Source: Ceratotherium simum simum
Lineage: Eukaryota > Chordata > Mammalia > Perissodactyla > Rhinocerotidae
Length of the DNA stretch: 64,000 bases
Assembly (NCBI RefSeq): GCF_000283155.1
Contig: NW_004454193.1
Coordinates: forward strand, 14,665,986-14,729,985
Reading direction: 5' to 3'
Numbering within the stretch: position 1 is the first letter of the stretch; the number at the start of each line of letters is the position of its first letter. The notes under the pieces are model-generated. The model was not told the origin of the DNA, made no database searches, and worked only from the letters and a program-made list of their open reading frames with translations. A program made the position numbers and the translations under genes. Below are positions 12,240-23,479 of this stretch, piece by piece.

Positions 12240-12430
12240 TTCTCTCCATTCCCACTGTCATTACCTTGGATGATTTCTTTGCTAGAACCTTGGACCCTGT
12301 GTCAATCAGGTCAACCCATATTCTTTATGCTGTCAGACCAATCTTTCTTCAATATAGAACTGGATCCGGTCACTCCTCTGTCTAACACACTTCAATAGCT
12401 CCCTCATAAAATGTATGGCATTTAGTACAC
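12240..12430 (+). repeat. Probable LINE-2 fragment
   Basis: 'GGATCCGGTCACTCCTCTGTCTAACACACTTCAATAGCTCCCTCATAAAATG' matches the L2 block usually read as 'TCACTCCCCTGCTTAAAACCCTTCAGTGGCTCCCC'. Confidence 0.55.
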
Positions 12431-12639
12431 AGTCTTATGCTGGTAGATCTGTATAATGGGATGCTTAGATGGTTTACCTTCTGCAACATGGATGAGCCGG
12501 GCACTCCAAGTGCATTAGTGACTCTGACCTTTTCTCCTTCTTCGTGACAAACACCAGTGGATTAGGACATGGTGGTGGCGAATTGCTGCTACAGCTAATA
12601 GGATCAACTGAACAGATCATATTTTATCTTAATGAGGAT

Positions 12640-12885
12640 GATTGACACCAGAATTGTGCTAGGAATTGTGCTAAGCACTTTATGTGCAATACTTTATTCA
12701 GTCCTCATGACCATGCTTTGGAGTATGTGGTGTTACTATCCTTATATTGTACATATAGAAACTGAGGTTCAGGGTATTATTAAACTTCCCAGTAAGTAAG
12801 TGGCACAGTTTGAATTTAGATACAGGCAGGCAATCACCAGAACACACACTCTTAACCGCTGTTCTATTCTTCCACGTCCTAATTG
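12640..12885 (-). repeat. MIR SINE
   Basis: Reverse-complement MIR: 'GTGCTAAGCACTTTATGTGCAATACTTTATTCAGTCCTCATGACC', 'TAGAAACTGAGGTTCAGGG', 'CAGTAAGTAAGTGGCACAG', 'ACACACTCTTAACCGCTGTTCTATTC'. Nearly the full length is present. Confidence 0.85.
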
Positions 12886-13989
12886 TTTCTTTCTTTTCTT
12901 ATAGGCAAAGGTTAATGAGCTAAAATCAAGCTGGGGTTATAAGCTATATAATCAGATTTGATTATACAAATTCACAGTGACTATCCTCAGTTTTTTCTAA
13001 ATGCAAGATTATCTGGCTTGAATTAAGGTAGCTATCACTAGATCCTCAACAACTTTGTGTTATACTGAAATTCCATTTAAAAATGCCTGCAATAACAGGA
13101 TCTAAAATTCAGCCATGACCTAACCAGGGGTCAGGTTCTCATCGCCTCTTGATTGGTTTTCATCTTTCTGGAAGAGTCTTGCGTTAATGCTCCTGCCCCA
13201 TCCTCTCCCCGCCCCCCACCCTCCGACCAATCTCACCAGCCTTTCGAGATTTTACTAAAAGCCCAACACACTGTCTTCCAGGAGCATTATCATATAGTCT
13301 TAGTAACATGAACTGAATAAAAATGGACACATTACACAGTCTTGGTTCCTCCAACAGTGATTGGAAATAGATCGAAAAAGCTGAGGCACTAACTCAACCA
13401 GCCATTCCATCATCAGCTTGTCTCAGGGTAGTAATAAACTTCTTGGTCTGCTAAATTTATGGAGTAGAAGTGCAAGCACAGCTTCCCAGTGGTACCCATG
13501 ACTTTGATCAGGTCAATAACAGTGGTCTGGAGGTCTGCATGCTGACCATTATAAGCACCATGTGGACTCTCACCAATGCACTGTCGTTAGCAATTGCTTC
13601 CACACCAGCTCCTTAGCTGGAAAGATAAATTAGGCTTCCTAAGGAAGGAGTTTTACATAAGATTGCCTGAGAGTGTTTCCAAAGTAGAAGTGTAAGATTA
13701 AGGGTTTAACTCCCAAATAGTCTCTATATTTATAGACTCTATTAGTTTAGCCAGCAATTCTGAACTGTGAAGGAGCAAGACTGGTGCAGCCATGAGTCAC
13801 CTTCTCATCTGACTCAAGGTATGGCTTCTGTCTTTACAAGGGCAATGATGCCCTGTGCTGCAGTGGAAAAAAATCCTCATGTTATATGATTTACGCAATT
13901 AATAAGCATAAGATACCCAAGCTACGCTCTGTGTTTACAATGGATATCGCAATATAGTTGACTTTATATCAAATTTGATAGGCAAGTTC
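12886..13989. other. Unassigned sequence, no gene supported
   Basis: Includes a C-rich patch (about 13195-13222). The minus strand between about 13620 and 13240 gave a loosely gene-like reading in two frames, but no family was recognised and stops interrupt it. Confidence 0.4.
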
Positions 13990-14370
13990 TGTTGGTCCTT
14001 GAAGGATCCTGCTTGCTCTGCCACTAGACCTTTGCAGGTGCTATTTCATCTGCCTTGATCACTGTTGCCCTCTTCATTGCCTACTTAACTCTTACTCTTC
14101 CCTCAGATGGCTGTTCAGGAGCACTTCCTCAGGGAAGCCTTCTCAGACCGTACTGACTAGATCTCCATTCCCCACCTCCACCCCATATGAACGCTCATTT
14201 CAGTGTAGTAAATATATTTGATGACTGGGATTCACATCTGTCTCTCCCACTAAGCTGGTAGCTCCTTGAGGGTCAAGCACTCTTGTGCTTTGGCTCACTG
14301 TTCGATCCTCAGTACCAAGTACAGTCTTCAGAGCACAGTAGGAGAGGAATAGATATTGCAGCCAAGAATG
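13990..14370 (+). repeat. LINE-2 3' region
   Basis: A long ordered L2 match: 'GCTCTGCCACTAGACCTTTGCAGGTGCTATTTCATCTGCC', 'TCAGGGAAGCCTTCTCAGACC', 'TGTCTCTCCCACTAAGCTGGTAGCTCCTTGAGGG', 'CTCAGTACCAAGTACAG'. Confidence 0.8.
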
Positions 14371-14459
14371 TAATGAGAAAAATAACTTTAAAAACTGAGA
14401 AAAATCTATATCTTTAAAAAAAGTCTGAAGAGAATTATTCATCTTAAATTCTAAACGCA

Positions 14460-14565
14460 TTCATTTATTAATTTTCTTCAACAAATATTTCTTAATCTTC
14501 TGCTATTTTCCAGGTATTTCCTAAGACCTGAGTCTACAGTGGTAAAGAAAACAGATATAAATATA
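14460..14565 (-). repeat. LINE-2 3' end fragment
   Basis: 'TTCATTTATTAATTTTCTTCAACAAATATTTCTTAATC' then 'CTACAGTGGTAAAGAAAACAGATATA' is the reverse of the L2 3' end. Confidence 0.65.
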
Positions 14566-15654
14566 TTTTTTTGTAGAAATAATCTTGTTTTAAATCTCTC
14601 TCTCTCTCATTCTCATTTTCTCTTTTTCTCTGACAGAAATAACAATATACATTTATTCAATAAAAATAGAATGGTATAAATCCTTATCCTCTATTTATAT
14701 ATCCGTGTTTGGTGGCAACTTTTATGTTTGTTATCTCTAAGAGTACAGGAAATTAATTCATAGAAAGGGATGTTTATAATTGCTCAAGAATCCAGAAACA
14801 ATTTCCTTTGGAAGGAACTCCTGGCTTTATAATTGAATATCATGATATATGACTTCTACATGTATTTTCACAAAAACAAAAAACAACAACAAAAAAACCC
14901 TACCTCTCTCTTTTGTAGATTAGGAATGATGTGTTTTAAATAGCTTTATTTATTTAATGTCAAATAGGGATTTTCTCCCTCACGGGATCAGAACCTTTGG
15001 GAACCACTGCTAGACACTGGTTATATTATAAGGAAAATAAGCACGTGCTAGTGAAAAATGAGGTATTTGGATATTCATTGTGTATCTGTTTCTTGTATAT
15101 GATGTGTTAGGATATAACAGAGGACGGTCTGGAGCGACAGTGGGGTGTCAGATGAAAAACTTGGAATTCTCGCAGCAACATGTTGAATAAAAGCCAAACA
15201 TAATAAAGTACATCTGGCTTACTTTCTAGAGAGATCTAAAAAATTAATTTTTCTGCAAACTAGACCCAATTTGTATTGAATTCCTCTCTATAAGCAAGTT
15301 AAGATTGACCAGAGGTAGCTTTCACTCACATGATTTTTATTGGCCACTTACTTGTTTAGGGGAAATAAAGGAACAGCACGGCACATCTCTAATAAGAGTT
15401 TACTGAGTTTGCACACCTTTAAACAATGGCAAGATCCACCATTGGCAGTATAGTAAGATGATTTTATCTTCCAGTTTGGAGCATTACCTCATTAACAAAA
15501 ATAGCTCTACAGAAGAACTATAATATGAAACAGTTGTATGCAATTCAACCACAAGCCACATCTGCTCAAAATTTTAGTAGGACACATAGAATGGTGTTCG
15601 TTTCACATTTGTTCAACAGGTGGAGCATAATGCCATGACTTCAATGCCCTAGAT
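14566..15654. other. Unique AT-rich sequence with a short CT tract
   Basis: A (TC)n-like tract lies at about 14598-14632 and an A-rich patch at about 14873-14897. Otherwise unassigned, with no gene. Confidence 0.45.
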
Positions 15655-15840
15655 CAGAGCTCCTCAAAGTGTGGTCCCCGGACCAGCAGCATTAGCATCA
15701 TGTGAGAATTTGTTACAAATGCAAATTCTCAGGCCCCACCGCAAACCTATTGAATCAGAGACTTTAGGAGTAGGGTCCAGCAACCTGTTTTAACTGGCCA
15801 TCCTGGTAAGTCTGTTGAATGCTCAAGTTTGAGAACACTG
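15655..15840 (+). mobile_element. MER5A (hAT-Charlie non-autonomous DNA transposon)
   Basis: A close match to MER5A: 'CTCAAAGTGTGGTCCCCGGACCAGCAGCATTAGCATCA', 'TTACAAATGCAAATTCTCAGGCCCCACC', 'TTGAATCAGAGACTTTAGGAGTAGGG', ending 'GTTTGAGAACACTG'. The flanking octamers CCCTAGAT (left) and CCCCAGAT (right) fit the 8-bp target duplication of hAT elements with one change. Confidence 0.92.
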
Positions 15841-16059
15841 CCCCAGATTCAGGTAAACCAAGTTCAGTCCTGTCTCTGTGCTATTGTCATGAATCTCACT
15901 TTAATTTTTTGCTTCCTTCCTTTTTTTTTCACTTCTAAGTTAGAGATGGACTAAACCACTTGTAAAGTTTGTGAGGGATGCATGTAATGGAAAGGGAACA
16001 GACAGAATTGGTGTCAACATCCAAATTTCCCCCTTTCTACTGTATGGCTTTGGGTTAAC

Positions 16060-16275
16060 AATAATGAAAGCTAAATTTTGTTGAGTGTTTACTAGGTGCC
16101 AAACTCTATGCTGGGTGCTTAACTTTTGTCTCAGTTTGTCCTCACAAAAATACTCTGAGATAACATTGTCTCATTTTATAAATGAATTACTGAGATTTAG
16201 AGAAGTTTTGTGAATTGCAAAACTAGAATTAATAAGGATGTGAAACTTGCTCAAGAGCCCAGCTCTGACTATACT
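16060..16275 (-). repeat. MIR SINE
   Basis: Reverse MIR: 'TTGAGTGTTTACTAGGTGCCAAACTCTATGCTGGGTGCTTAAC', 'TCAGTTTGTCCTCACAAAAATAC', 'CATTTTATAAATGAATTACTGAG'. Confidence 0.75.
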
Positions 16276-16469
16276 AGTTAGGAGTAATTCTTCTCTAGAC
16301 ATGAAACTTGTGTAATACTGAATAAAATGGGATAATATGACCAATCTCATAAAAAATGAGTGAGTCAATGGGAGAAGCTGGACATCTGAGACACTGTAGC
16401 TACTCAAGTACTAAATTCTCTTCCTTCCACTCTTCTAGCATAATATTTCATGATATTATATGATATGTC

Positions 16470-17094
16470 CAGTAGTTCCCCCTTACCCATGGCTTCACTT
16501 GACGTAGTCAAACAGTTTAAAAATATTAAATGGAAAATTCCAGAAATAAACTATTAATAAGCTTTACATTGTGTGCCATTCTGAATAGCATGATGAAATC
16601 TCACCCCATCCCACTCCATCTTTCCCAGGACGTGAATTATCCCTTTGTCCAGCGTATTCACGCTGTATACACTACGACTTAGTAGTCGTCTCAGTTATCT
16701 GATCCACTGTTGCAGTCTTGCAGTGCTTGTGTTCAAGTAACCCTTATTTTACTTAATAATGGCCTCAAAGCACAAGAATAGTGATGCTCACAATTCGGAT
16801 ATGCAAAAGAGGAGGCATAAAGTGCTTCCTTTAAGTGAAAAGATGAAAGTTCTCAATTTAATTAGGAAAGAAAACAAATCGTATGCTGAGGTTGCCAAGA
16901 TCTACGCCAAGAACAAATTTTCTATCCATGAACTTGTGAAGAAGGAAAAAGAAATTTGTGCTAGTTTTTCTGTCGCACTTCCAATATGTATGTATAGAAA
17001 AAAACAGTGTATATAGGGTTCGGTACTATTCGTGGTTTCAGGCATCCACTGGGGGTCTTGGAATATATCTCCAGTGGATAAGGGGGAACTACTG
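16470..17094 (+). mobile_element. Tigger-family DNA transposon, internally deleted
   Basis: The ends are terminal inverted repeats: CAGTAGTTCCCCCTTACCC at 16470 and its complement GGATAAGGGGGAACTACTG ending at 17094. The 625-bp element carries only the start of a pogo/Tigger transposase, so most of the ~2-kb autonomous element is missing. The right flank starts with TA as expected; the left flank no longer does. Confidence 0.88.
16759..17016 (+). pseudogene. Tigger transposase N-terminal remnant
   Basis: This 85-codon ORF lies between the two Tigger inverted repeats. Residues ~1-25 are basic and Ser-rich (MASKHKNSDAHNSDMQKRR). Residues ~20-65 read LPLSEKMKVLNLIRKENKSY, then AEVAKIYAKNKFSIHELVKKEKEI, which is the first helix-turn-helix (CENP-B-type/pogo psq domain) of Tigger transposases. 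After ~residue 70 the frame leaves the family pattern and ends at a stop. The second DNA-binding half and the whole DDE catalytic domain are absent, so it cannot encode a working transposase. The frame stays open from a start ATG through the whole HTH; that could be chance over such a short stretch. It could in principle be a DNA-binding peptide, but nothing indicates expression. Confidence 0.85.
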
Positions 17095-17259
17095 TATATA
17101 AAAATTCAAAAGATGATTGATGATATCATTGAAGCAAATATTTAGAAATGTCACCTCTGCTTATTTTCTAAAATGTTTTTAAAACGTTTATTCTGCTATG
17201 CGTTACAAATTCAGATATTATTGAAGAGAATGAAGGGATTTTATCCTAAATTGGAAGAT

Positions 17260-17832
17260 TGTAGGGGACACACTCTAAACTGGCCGCCAAAGATCACTGT
17301 TTCCTGATCTTATGCCCCTGTGTTATTATACCTTCTCCTTGAGTGTGGGTAAGGATTTTGACTTTCTTCTAATGAATAGAATATGGCAAGATTGATGGGA
17401 TGCCACTTCTATGATTACATTACATAAGATTATAACTTTCATCTTTCCAGTGGACTGTCCCTATAGACTGTCTCCCTTGATGTCTTTTGGTGAAGTCAGC
17501 TGCCATGCTGTGAGCTTTACTATATTGTGAAGAACTGAGAGTAGCCTTTGGCTGACATCTAAGAAGGAACTGAGGCCTTCAGTCTAACATCCCACAAGGA
17601 ACTGAATCTTACCAACAATCACGTTACCTTGGAAGTAGATTCTTCACCAGTGAGCTTTCAGATAAGACTTCAAGCCTGACTGACAACTTGATTGCAGTTT
17701 TGTGAGACATCTTGAAGCAGAAGACCCAGGTAAGCCATGCCAAGACTTTTTACCCACAGAGATAGTGATGTAACACGTGCATTATTTGTTATTTTAAACC
17801 TCTAAATTTGCAATATAGCAATATGTAATACA
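17260..17832 (+). mobile_element. Solo LTR (ERVL/MaLR type) with perfect 5-bp target duplication
   Basis: The LTR begins TG (TGTAGGGGACAC) and ends CA (GTAATACA). It is flanked on both sides by AAGAT (17255-17259 and 17833-17837), the 5-bp duplication usual for ERVL and MaLR elements. Internal blocks include 'CTAATGAATAGAATATGGCAAGATTGATGGGATG', 'GTCAGCTGCCATGCTGTGAG', 'AAGGAACTGAGGCCTTCAGTC', 'GACTGACAACTTGATTGCAGTTTTGTGAGAC' and the tRNA-proximal 'GACTTTTTACCCACAGAG'. No internal retroviral sequence is attached. Confidence 0.85.
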
Positions 17833-18049
17833 AAGATCAAACAGTCTCAACTTTAGGCCACTAAGTCCCTATGTTGTATGCTCTTTTTTTGAAGTGCTTT
17901 AAGTCAGAATATAATTAGATAAAAATATAAGCAATATTCTTTAGCACTTACAATAAAGACAATGTTCTCTAGATATGGCAGGGAAAGCTTATAGAATAGA
18001 AGATCCATAGAGCCAAAAAGGTGGTCTACCAACAGAAATATAATCCTTC

Positions 18050-18270
18050 TTCTCCTGAACTGCAATTTTTCACCTATCCTCAAAGGTCTGGGCTAGGTAT
18101 CCTTTCCTCCGGAAAACTTGTTTTACAGGAAACTCCATTCCAAAGTGACCCTCTCCTGTGATACCATATAATCTGATTACACTCTTTGACTGGTTGTATT
18201 CCTGTCTCTCTGTTTCATCCATTAGACCCTGAACAATTTATCTATGCCTCCTCTCTCAGAGTGCTCTTCC
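18050..18270 (+). repeat. LINE-2 fragment
   Basis: 'GGCTAGGTATCCTTTCCTCCGG...TACCATATAATCTGATTACACTC' and 'TTGTATTCCTGTCTCTCTGTTTCATCCATTAGACCCTGAAC' follow the L2 3' UTR order. Confidence 0.6.
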
Positions 18271-19224
18271 AATTCTCCCCTTGCCCTTCTCCACCTTCCT
18301 TCTTCACGTGAGATTCTATGTATAATATATCCCCGATATACGCAAACTAATTTAAGAAAATAATGGAATATATCCACTCTTCCAATGAAGAAGTCCAATA
18401 GGTGGTGGTAGTGTCAGCCCCAGCTGGTATTAGTTGATTAAACTATTGTGTCAGTCCTCATTGTCCTTTTGTCTTTCTCCTCCTATCTCCCACTTGTTCT
18501 CCTTCCTTTTTTTCAATTGGTTTCTTATCCTTCTTTGTCCGAATCTCTCCAACTTTTTACCCAGTCTCACTTTCCTCTCTCTTGTCTTCATCCTCAAGAA
18601 AAGATTTCCCATGTAGCTCAATGATGCTTCCAACAATTCCGTGCTTACTGCATCCTTCCAGCTAATCTCTTGCCTAGTATTGTTAAACATTCCTGTAAGG
18701 AGTTCATCTTCTCCCTAGTTATATTAGTAACCAGCTCTCAGTGAATCACTTTGGCCAGTCTTGGCAAAGCTTCTACATTTGTCACTTAAGTAACATGAAT
18801 GATTACCACATCATAATCACATGGAGTGATAGAAGGGAAATTTCAAAATGGAGAAATTTCAGGAAAGACTGAAAAGTAGCAGATGGTCATTAAGGACACC
18901 TTTTTACTGACTTATAAGTGAAAACCCAACGAGCCCCATGTTCAGCCTCACCTCCCATTTGACATCTCCTGTGTACTCATGTCCCTACTTCTCTGGCTTT
19001 CAGCTCCTATGAACTAATGCACTCCCCCTTCCTAAGAGTGTTTCAGGTTATCCAGAACCTCATACCATGGTAAACGAACTCTTTCTCCCAATTCTTTCAA
19101 AAATTAGTTCTCCAATTGTTCTAGCTTTAAATGAAATATAGCTATTCCTTGAGCTGGACCCTAAGGATTCCATATGATTTTCTCCAGTGGAGGCTGCTCA
19201 TTCTTCCCATCCTATGTTACTATA
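18271..19224. other. Pyrimidine-rich unique sequence
   Basis: The + strand around 18450-18600 is C/T-rich (TCCT/CTTT words), which creates chance ORFs on both strands. No gene or family recognised. Confidence 0.45.
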
Positions 19225-19570
19225 CAGAATTACTTGTGATTTCCCAAACACCACTTGATCATCTTGCTTCTGCACACGCTGCCTTCTCCTTCTAGATTGC
19301 TCTTTCTTACCTGTCCTTCAAAGCCCAGCCTGAGTCAAGTATCCTCTCCTCTAGTAAATTGCCCCAGTAAACTCTGTTCTGAGGTTAGAGACAGTCTTCA
19401 GTGCTTCCATGTAACCCGACCTCCCTCTTTAGTCTGGTTGTGTTTCTGTCTCCCTTGTAAAAACAATGAGCTTCAATAGAACAGGAACTGTCCCTTTTCT
19501 CTCCTTCAGCCTTGAAACTACCAGAATACCGTGCCAATAGTAGGCATGCAAGTGTTTGTTAGGTTAATGA
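19225..19570 (+). repeat. LINE-2 3' region
   Basis: 'GCTTCTGCACACGCTGCCTTCTCCTTCTAGATTGCTCTTTC', 'TGTCCTTCAAAGCCCAGCCTGAGTCAAGTATCCTCTCCTC', 'TTCTGTCTCCCTTGTAA', 'CGTGCCAATAGTAGGCATGCAAGTGTTTGTTAGG' follow the canonical L2 order. Confidence 0.75.
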
Positions 19571-19815
19571 TTTCATAGTCACATTTAATCTGCACCATGA
19601 CCATTTGTGATAGATATAATATAAATGACATTTTATTCTGATTATAAAACAGCACATGCACACTACAGAAAATTTGGAAAAGGCCAAATAGTATGAAGTA
19701 CAAAATAAAATCAACGTATACTCTTACCAAGCAGAGATAGTCACTGTTAACATTTTGGTGCATTTCTTTCTAACCATTCTGTTTGCATTGACAAAAAAAA
19801 AAAAAAAAAAAAAAA
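19571..19815 (+). repeat. Degenerate LINE-derived segment ending in poly-A
   Basis: 'TACAGAAAATTTGGAAAAGGCCAAATAG...CAGAGATAGTCACTGTTAACATTTTGGTGCATTTC' resembles a common old L1/LINE 3' segment. A long A-run follows at 19793-19815. Family assignment is uncertain. Confidence 0.45.
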
Positions 19816-20639
19816 GCCACGTTTGCAGTGATAGACTATAGATTTCTCAGGCTTATTTTCCATCACTCTCCCTTATGCAGCACAGAGTCCAACCACAAGC
19901 TTCTTTTGTTTCCATCCTTTTGAAAATGCTCGTCTTCTTCTTACGAAGCACTCACCCTTCCTCTTTTGCAGCACACTCTTTTGTGCTCTCCTGGTCAATA
20001 ACTCAATTTCTGTTCCCTTTGTGACTCTTTCTCTGATATTCTCAAGTTAAGTTATTTGTTACTTCTCTGTGCTGATTACTACCTGGTACATGTATCTCTT
20101 GTAACACTTACAGACCTTTTATTTTAAGTATCTGCTTATTGGATGTTTTACCCATTTGACACTGAGCATCTCATCTTTTGCCTTTTCTCTCACTCTGTTC
20201 CTTCAGCTTCCTTCTTGCCCCTTCCCACCCTCATTCTTCATTTGTGATTTGACGTATACTATGCACTCAATATGTGATTACAAAATAAATGAGCCATGCC
20301 ATGAGCTTTTCGTCCTATACTTGATACAGATGAGCAAAGAGAGGCATATGTAAGTTACATCAGTTGCCCAAGGACACATTGGTACGCTGCTTTCATTTTC
20401 TTGAAGCAGAAAAAAATCAATAGTCTGCCATGTCTTTCAAATAAATTAAATACACACGAACCAGTTTTACATCTAGAGTGAGTATTTGCAATATTGATGC
20501 TCCAAAATGAAATTGAGCATTACCCATCACCAGAATATCTTAACCCCAATGAGTTAATGCTTCCATTAGCCATGAGCTGCAGTTGAAAATTCCCAGAAAA
20601 TTGGCTTAGTTTCAGTGGCAGCTCTTACAGGCACCAATT
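19816..20639. other. Unique sequence, no gene recognised
   Basis: No confident repeat. A CT-rich patch near 20170-20240 creates a hydrophobic chance ORF. Confidence 0.4.
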
Positions 20640-21309
20640 CACCTCATATCCCTATGTGATCTACAGAGAGGCCAGAGTGGGTTGCATTACTGGCCAGGTG
20701 TATTAGTTTTGCTAAGGGTGACAAAGAGGCAAAGGAAAAGAGAGCCCTTGTCAGATAGAAGTTTTGTTCAAATTGTTCTTCTCTCCCTCCTCCCCCTCCT
20801 CCTGACTTTGCATTGTTGAACCATGATTGTACCACCTTCTCCTTGAGGAAGACAGGAAAATAAAAGCACTCACTTGTGCAGATAAAGGACACGTCCCCGA
20901 AGTCATTCCAGCAATACACAATAGAGCTTGCCGCAAACATGTGAGCAACACGATCCGCCTTCGTGTTGCTGCTTCTGGAAGAAGATCCATCTTCCAGATG
21001 CCGCTTCTGTGCTTTTGGGTTGTTTTCTTGTTTGTTTATTTGAGAAAGTGACACAGTAATAAAGAAAAACAAGAGGTTTATCGGTTTCACTCACCCAATA
21101 ATAACCAATAGATAATTGTAAATGAATTTCCCTGAAAGCAACTGGAGAGAAAAGATTATACAGTTGCATGAAGAAAGAGAAAGTACACTCTGACCAAATC
21201 CATTATTAGAATGTGAGACCTTAAATGCTGTATTTTCTATTCTGACAGGATATTATTTTAAACCATTAGCAGGAAATAAACTCCTTGGAATGATCTGTAT
21301 TGTCAATCC
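20640..21309. other. Non-repetitive stretch with an exon-like signal on the minus strand
   Basis: Between about 21010 and 20868 the sequence is richer in CpG and G+C than its neighbours. On the minus strand it is followed by a strong donor-like GTGAGTGC (about 20863-20870) and preceded by an AG with a poor pyrimidine tract. Overlapping ORFs in several frames show no family match, so this could be a non-coding exon or nothing. Confidence 0.3.
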
Positions 21310-21390
21310 AGGTCATCTGTTAAATCCATCAACAATGTTTATTAAGTGCCTACTGTATACACGGGTAAGAGTGTCCAGAGCATTCTGTCA
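21310..21390 (-). repeat. LINE-2 3' end fragment
   Basis: 'TCAACAATGTTTATTAAGTGCCTACTGTATACACGGG' is the reverse of the L2 tail. Confidence 0.55.
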
Positions 21391-21599
21391 ACATAGTCAC
21401 TTAGTGCCATTATGGTCATCCACAAATATGGTCTAAGAGAGCTCTCCCAGATTGTGCTTCAAAGGAGCCTGACTAGAACCAGCAACATCCCTTCCCCCAA
21501 TGCACCCACAATATAAAATAAAATGAATGACAAAAAGTCCAACTCAAGATTGCTGTAGTTAGTTTCTCTAACTAGTATGTCAGAGCTAGGAATGAGTAT

Positions 21600-21722
21600 A
21601 CCAATGGTTTTCAAAGTTCAAATTGCCAAGTCCCCTTTCCAGTATTTCTGAATCTAATACTTTTCCAATGATGCAGATGTTACTGGTTCAGGACCCCAGT
21701 TTGACAAACACTGGTCTATATC
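21600..21722 (+). mobile_element. MER5-like hAT fragment
   Basis: 'CAATGGTTTTCAAAGTTCAAATTGCC' at the left and 'TTTGACAAACACTGG' at the right have MER5-type ends, with 'TTTCTGAATCTAATAC' and 'AATGATGCAGATGTTACTGG' between. Diverged. Confidence 0.5.
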
Positions 21723-21936
21723 ATTTCCCACAAAACATTTTCTACAACATATGAACAGTAACAGCAAAGGTTACCTTGCTCATAGACTTCCCTTTCTCTC
21801 ATTTCTTTTCTTCATTAATTGAAATATCATGAAGGGCAATAAAACCTAAGTATAATATTTTCCTGGTTAGCTCATCCATTCCTAGATGTAACTTCTCAGG
21901 ACCTGGTAAAATTATATACTTTAATTAGAGTTAGGC

Positions 21937-21947
21937 AGGCAGAATGA
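21937..21947 (+). repeat. Left target-site duplication of the full-length L1
   Basis: AGGCAGAATGA is repeated exactly at 28474-28484, immediately after the L1 3' tail. An 11-bp match directly abutting both ends defines the L1 boundaries and shows insertion by target-primed reverse transcription. Confidence 0.9.
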
Positions 21948-21957
21948 AGGAGCAGGT

Positions 21958-21969
21958 CAAGATGGCGGC
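21958..21969 (+). promoter_or_regulatory. YY1-type site in the L1 5' UTR
   Basis: CAAGATGGCGGC lies 11 bases inside the element, in the same position as the YY1 motif of human L1 and identical to the motif at 63-74 of this window. Function in this copy is inferred. Confidence 0.6.
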
Positions 21970-23479
21970 ATAGGCAGACTCTGAACTCACATTCTTCCAT
22001 GGACACAGCAGACCTACAACTATTCTGGGAACAATTACCCCTGAGAGAGAACTGAAAACTGGATAAGAGGAACCCCTGCAACAAATGACAGTCCTGACTG
22101 AGGTAGAAGAGGCAGAAATTCTCTTCTAAAAAACACCACCTTCACAAGCTACAGGGCTTCACGGCTGCCTGGGAGCAATTCAAAGGTACACAGCCTTCCT
22201 TAGAGGAGTGGGAGACCTGAGCAAGGGAGAGTTGCTGCTATAAGCATTTTTTGGATCCAGCACAACCAAGATGGGTGTCATAATGTCTGGCTTTGCTGAC
22301 TACTAACAACAACAGGGAATACCCCCAGAAAAGCTGGGACCTAAATAAATTAAAGCTAGCTCTTAAAGGTATCATGCACAAATTCACCCATTTTGGAAAG
22401 CAACCTAAAATCACCAAAAAGAAAGGTGCACCGTCCTTTGGTGGAAAGAGACTCACTTGATAGGCTCTGGGTACATTTCAGTGAGAGGGAAGACCTCTCT
22501 AGGGACTGAGACATTGGCAGCAGCCATCATTGTGACCTGATGTGGGCGTGCTGACACAGACACTGGCAGATGCTATTGGAGTTCTGGCCTGCTAGCTCAG
22601 GGTCTGCCCCACCCACTAGAGCACCAATTTAATTTAGCTCAACCAAGCCAAGCAGCCTGCCCTAGGGACTGGCCCCACCCAACAACAAGTCCTCGAGCAA
22701 CTTGTGGGCCTGCATAGGCTAGGTGCCTGGATTCTCTGCAGCTTGGCAATTGGGTCCACCTCTGTGGGGCAGGACATGTGCAAGGAGCAAGTGGAGTGTG
22801 TGGGGCTTCTGTCGTGGGGTGATTTGGTCTGCTTAAGGGTGTTGGGGTGCACGCACAGGGCAAGACTGTGTTGATGGTGTGTGTGGCCCCATGGGCAGTG
22901 GGAGTTGTCAGCTGCAGAAGACTTATGCTTCTCAAATTGTCACATAGGGGATGGGCGCCACCTTCCAAAGCCTGAAACAGTTGGGTGCTTCTGTGCCTGG
23001 GGCCAGCCCCACCCAGCTGCAATCCTCAGAGAGCTGATAAGAACCTTATAAGCCAGAGGCCTATAGCAATTGTAAGCCCATTAGCTTAACAACCAGACAT
23101 GTTGGGGTCCTGCTCACTTAACAGAAAAACTGCAACAGTAATGTGCTATTGGACCTTGCAGCCAACAGTGCTGGATCTTCCCACACTTGATAAAGAAACT
23201 AAAGGGTCCACAACAACCACATGCAGCTGAGAATTACAACCAGCTGGCCAGGGGGACAGCTCAGCCTCCAGGGGCACCTACAGCAAGAGCAATGCTGCCA
23301 CAACAGAAGGACACATGTAGCCCACACAGGAGTCACTCCTGGAACATTTGGAGCTGCTGATGAGAAGGAAGCACACAGCTGGGCCTCATAAGGCATCACT
23401 TACATAAGGTCACCTCTCCAAGATCAGGAGACATAGCTGACCTAACTAATACATAGATACAAGCACAAAGAAAGAAGCA

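Noticed and set aside
20644..21090. 148-codon minus-strand ORF with a hydrophobic start and a poly-Gly run
   Set aside because: The poly-Gly comes from a CT-rich microsatellite; ORFs in three other frames overlap; no domain. Only the GTGAGT donor-like site was kept as a weak finding.
22639..23022. 127-codon minus-strand ORF rich in Pro, Thr and His
   Set aside because: It is the antisense of the G+C-rich L1 5' UTR.
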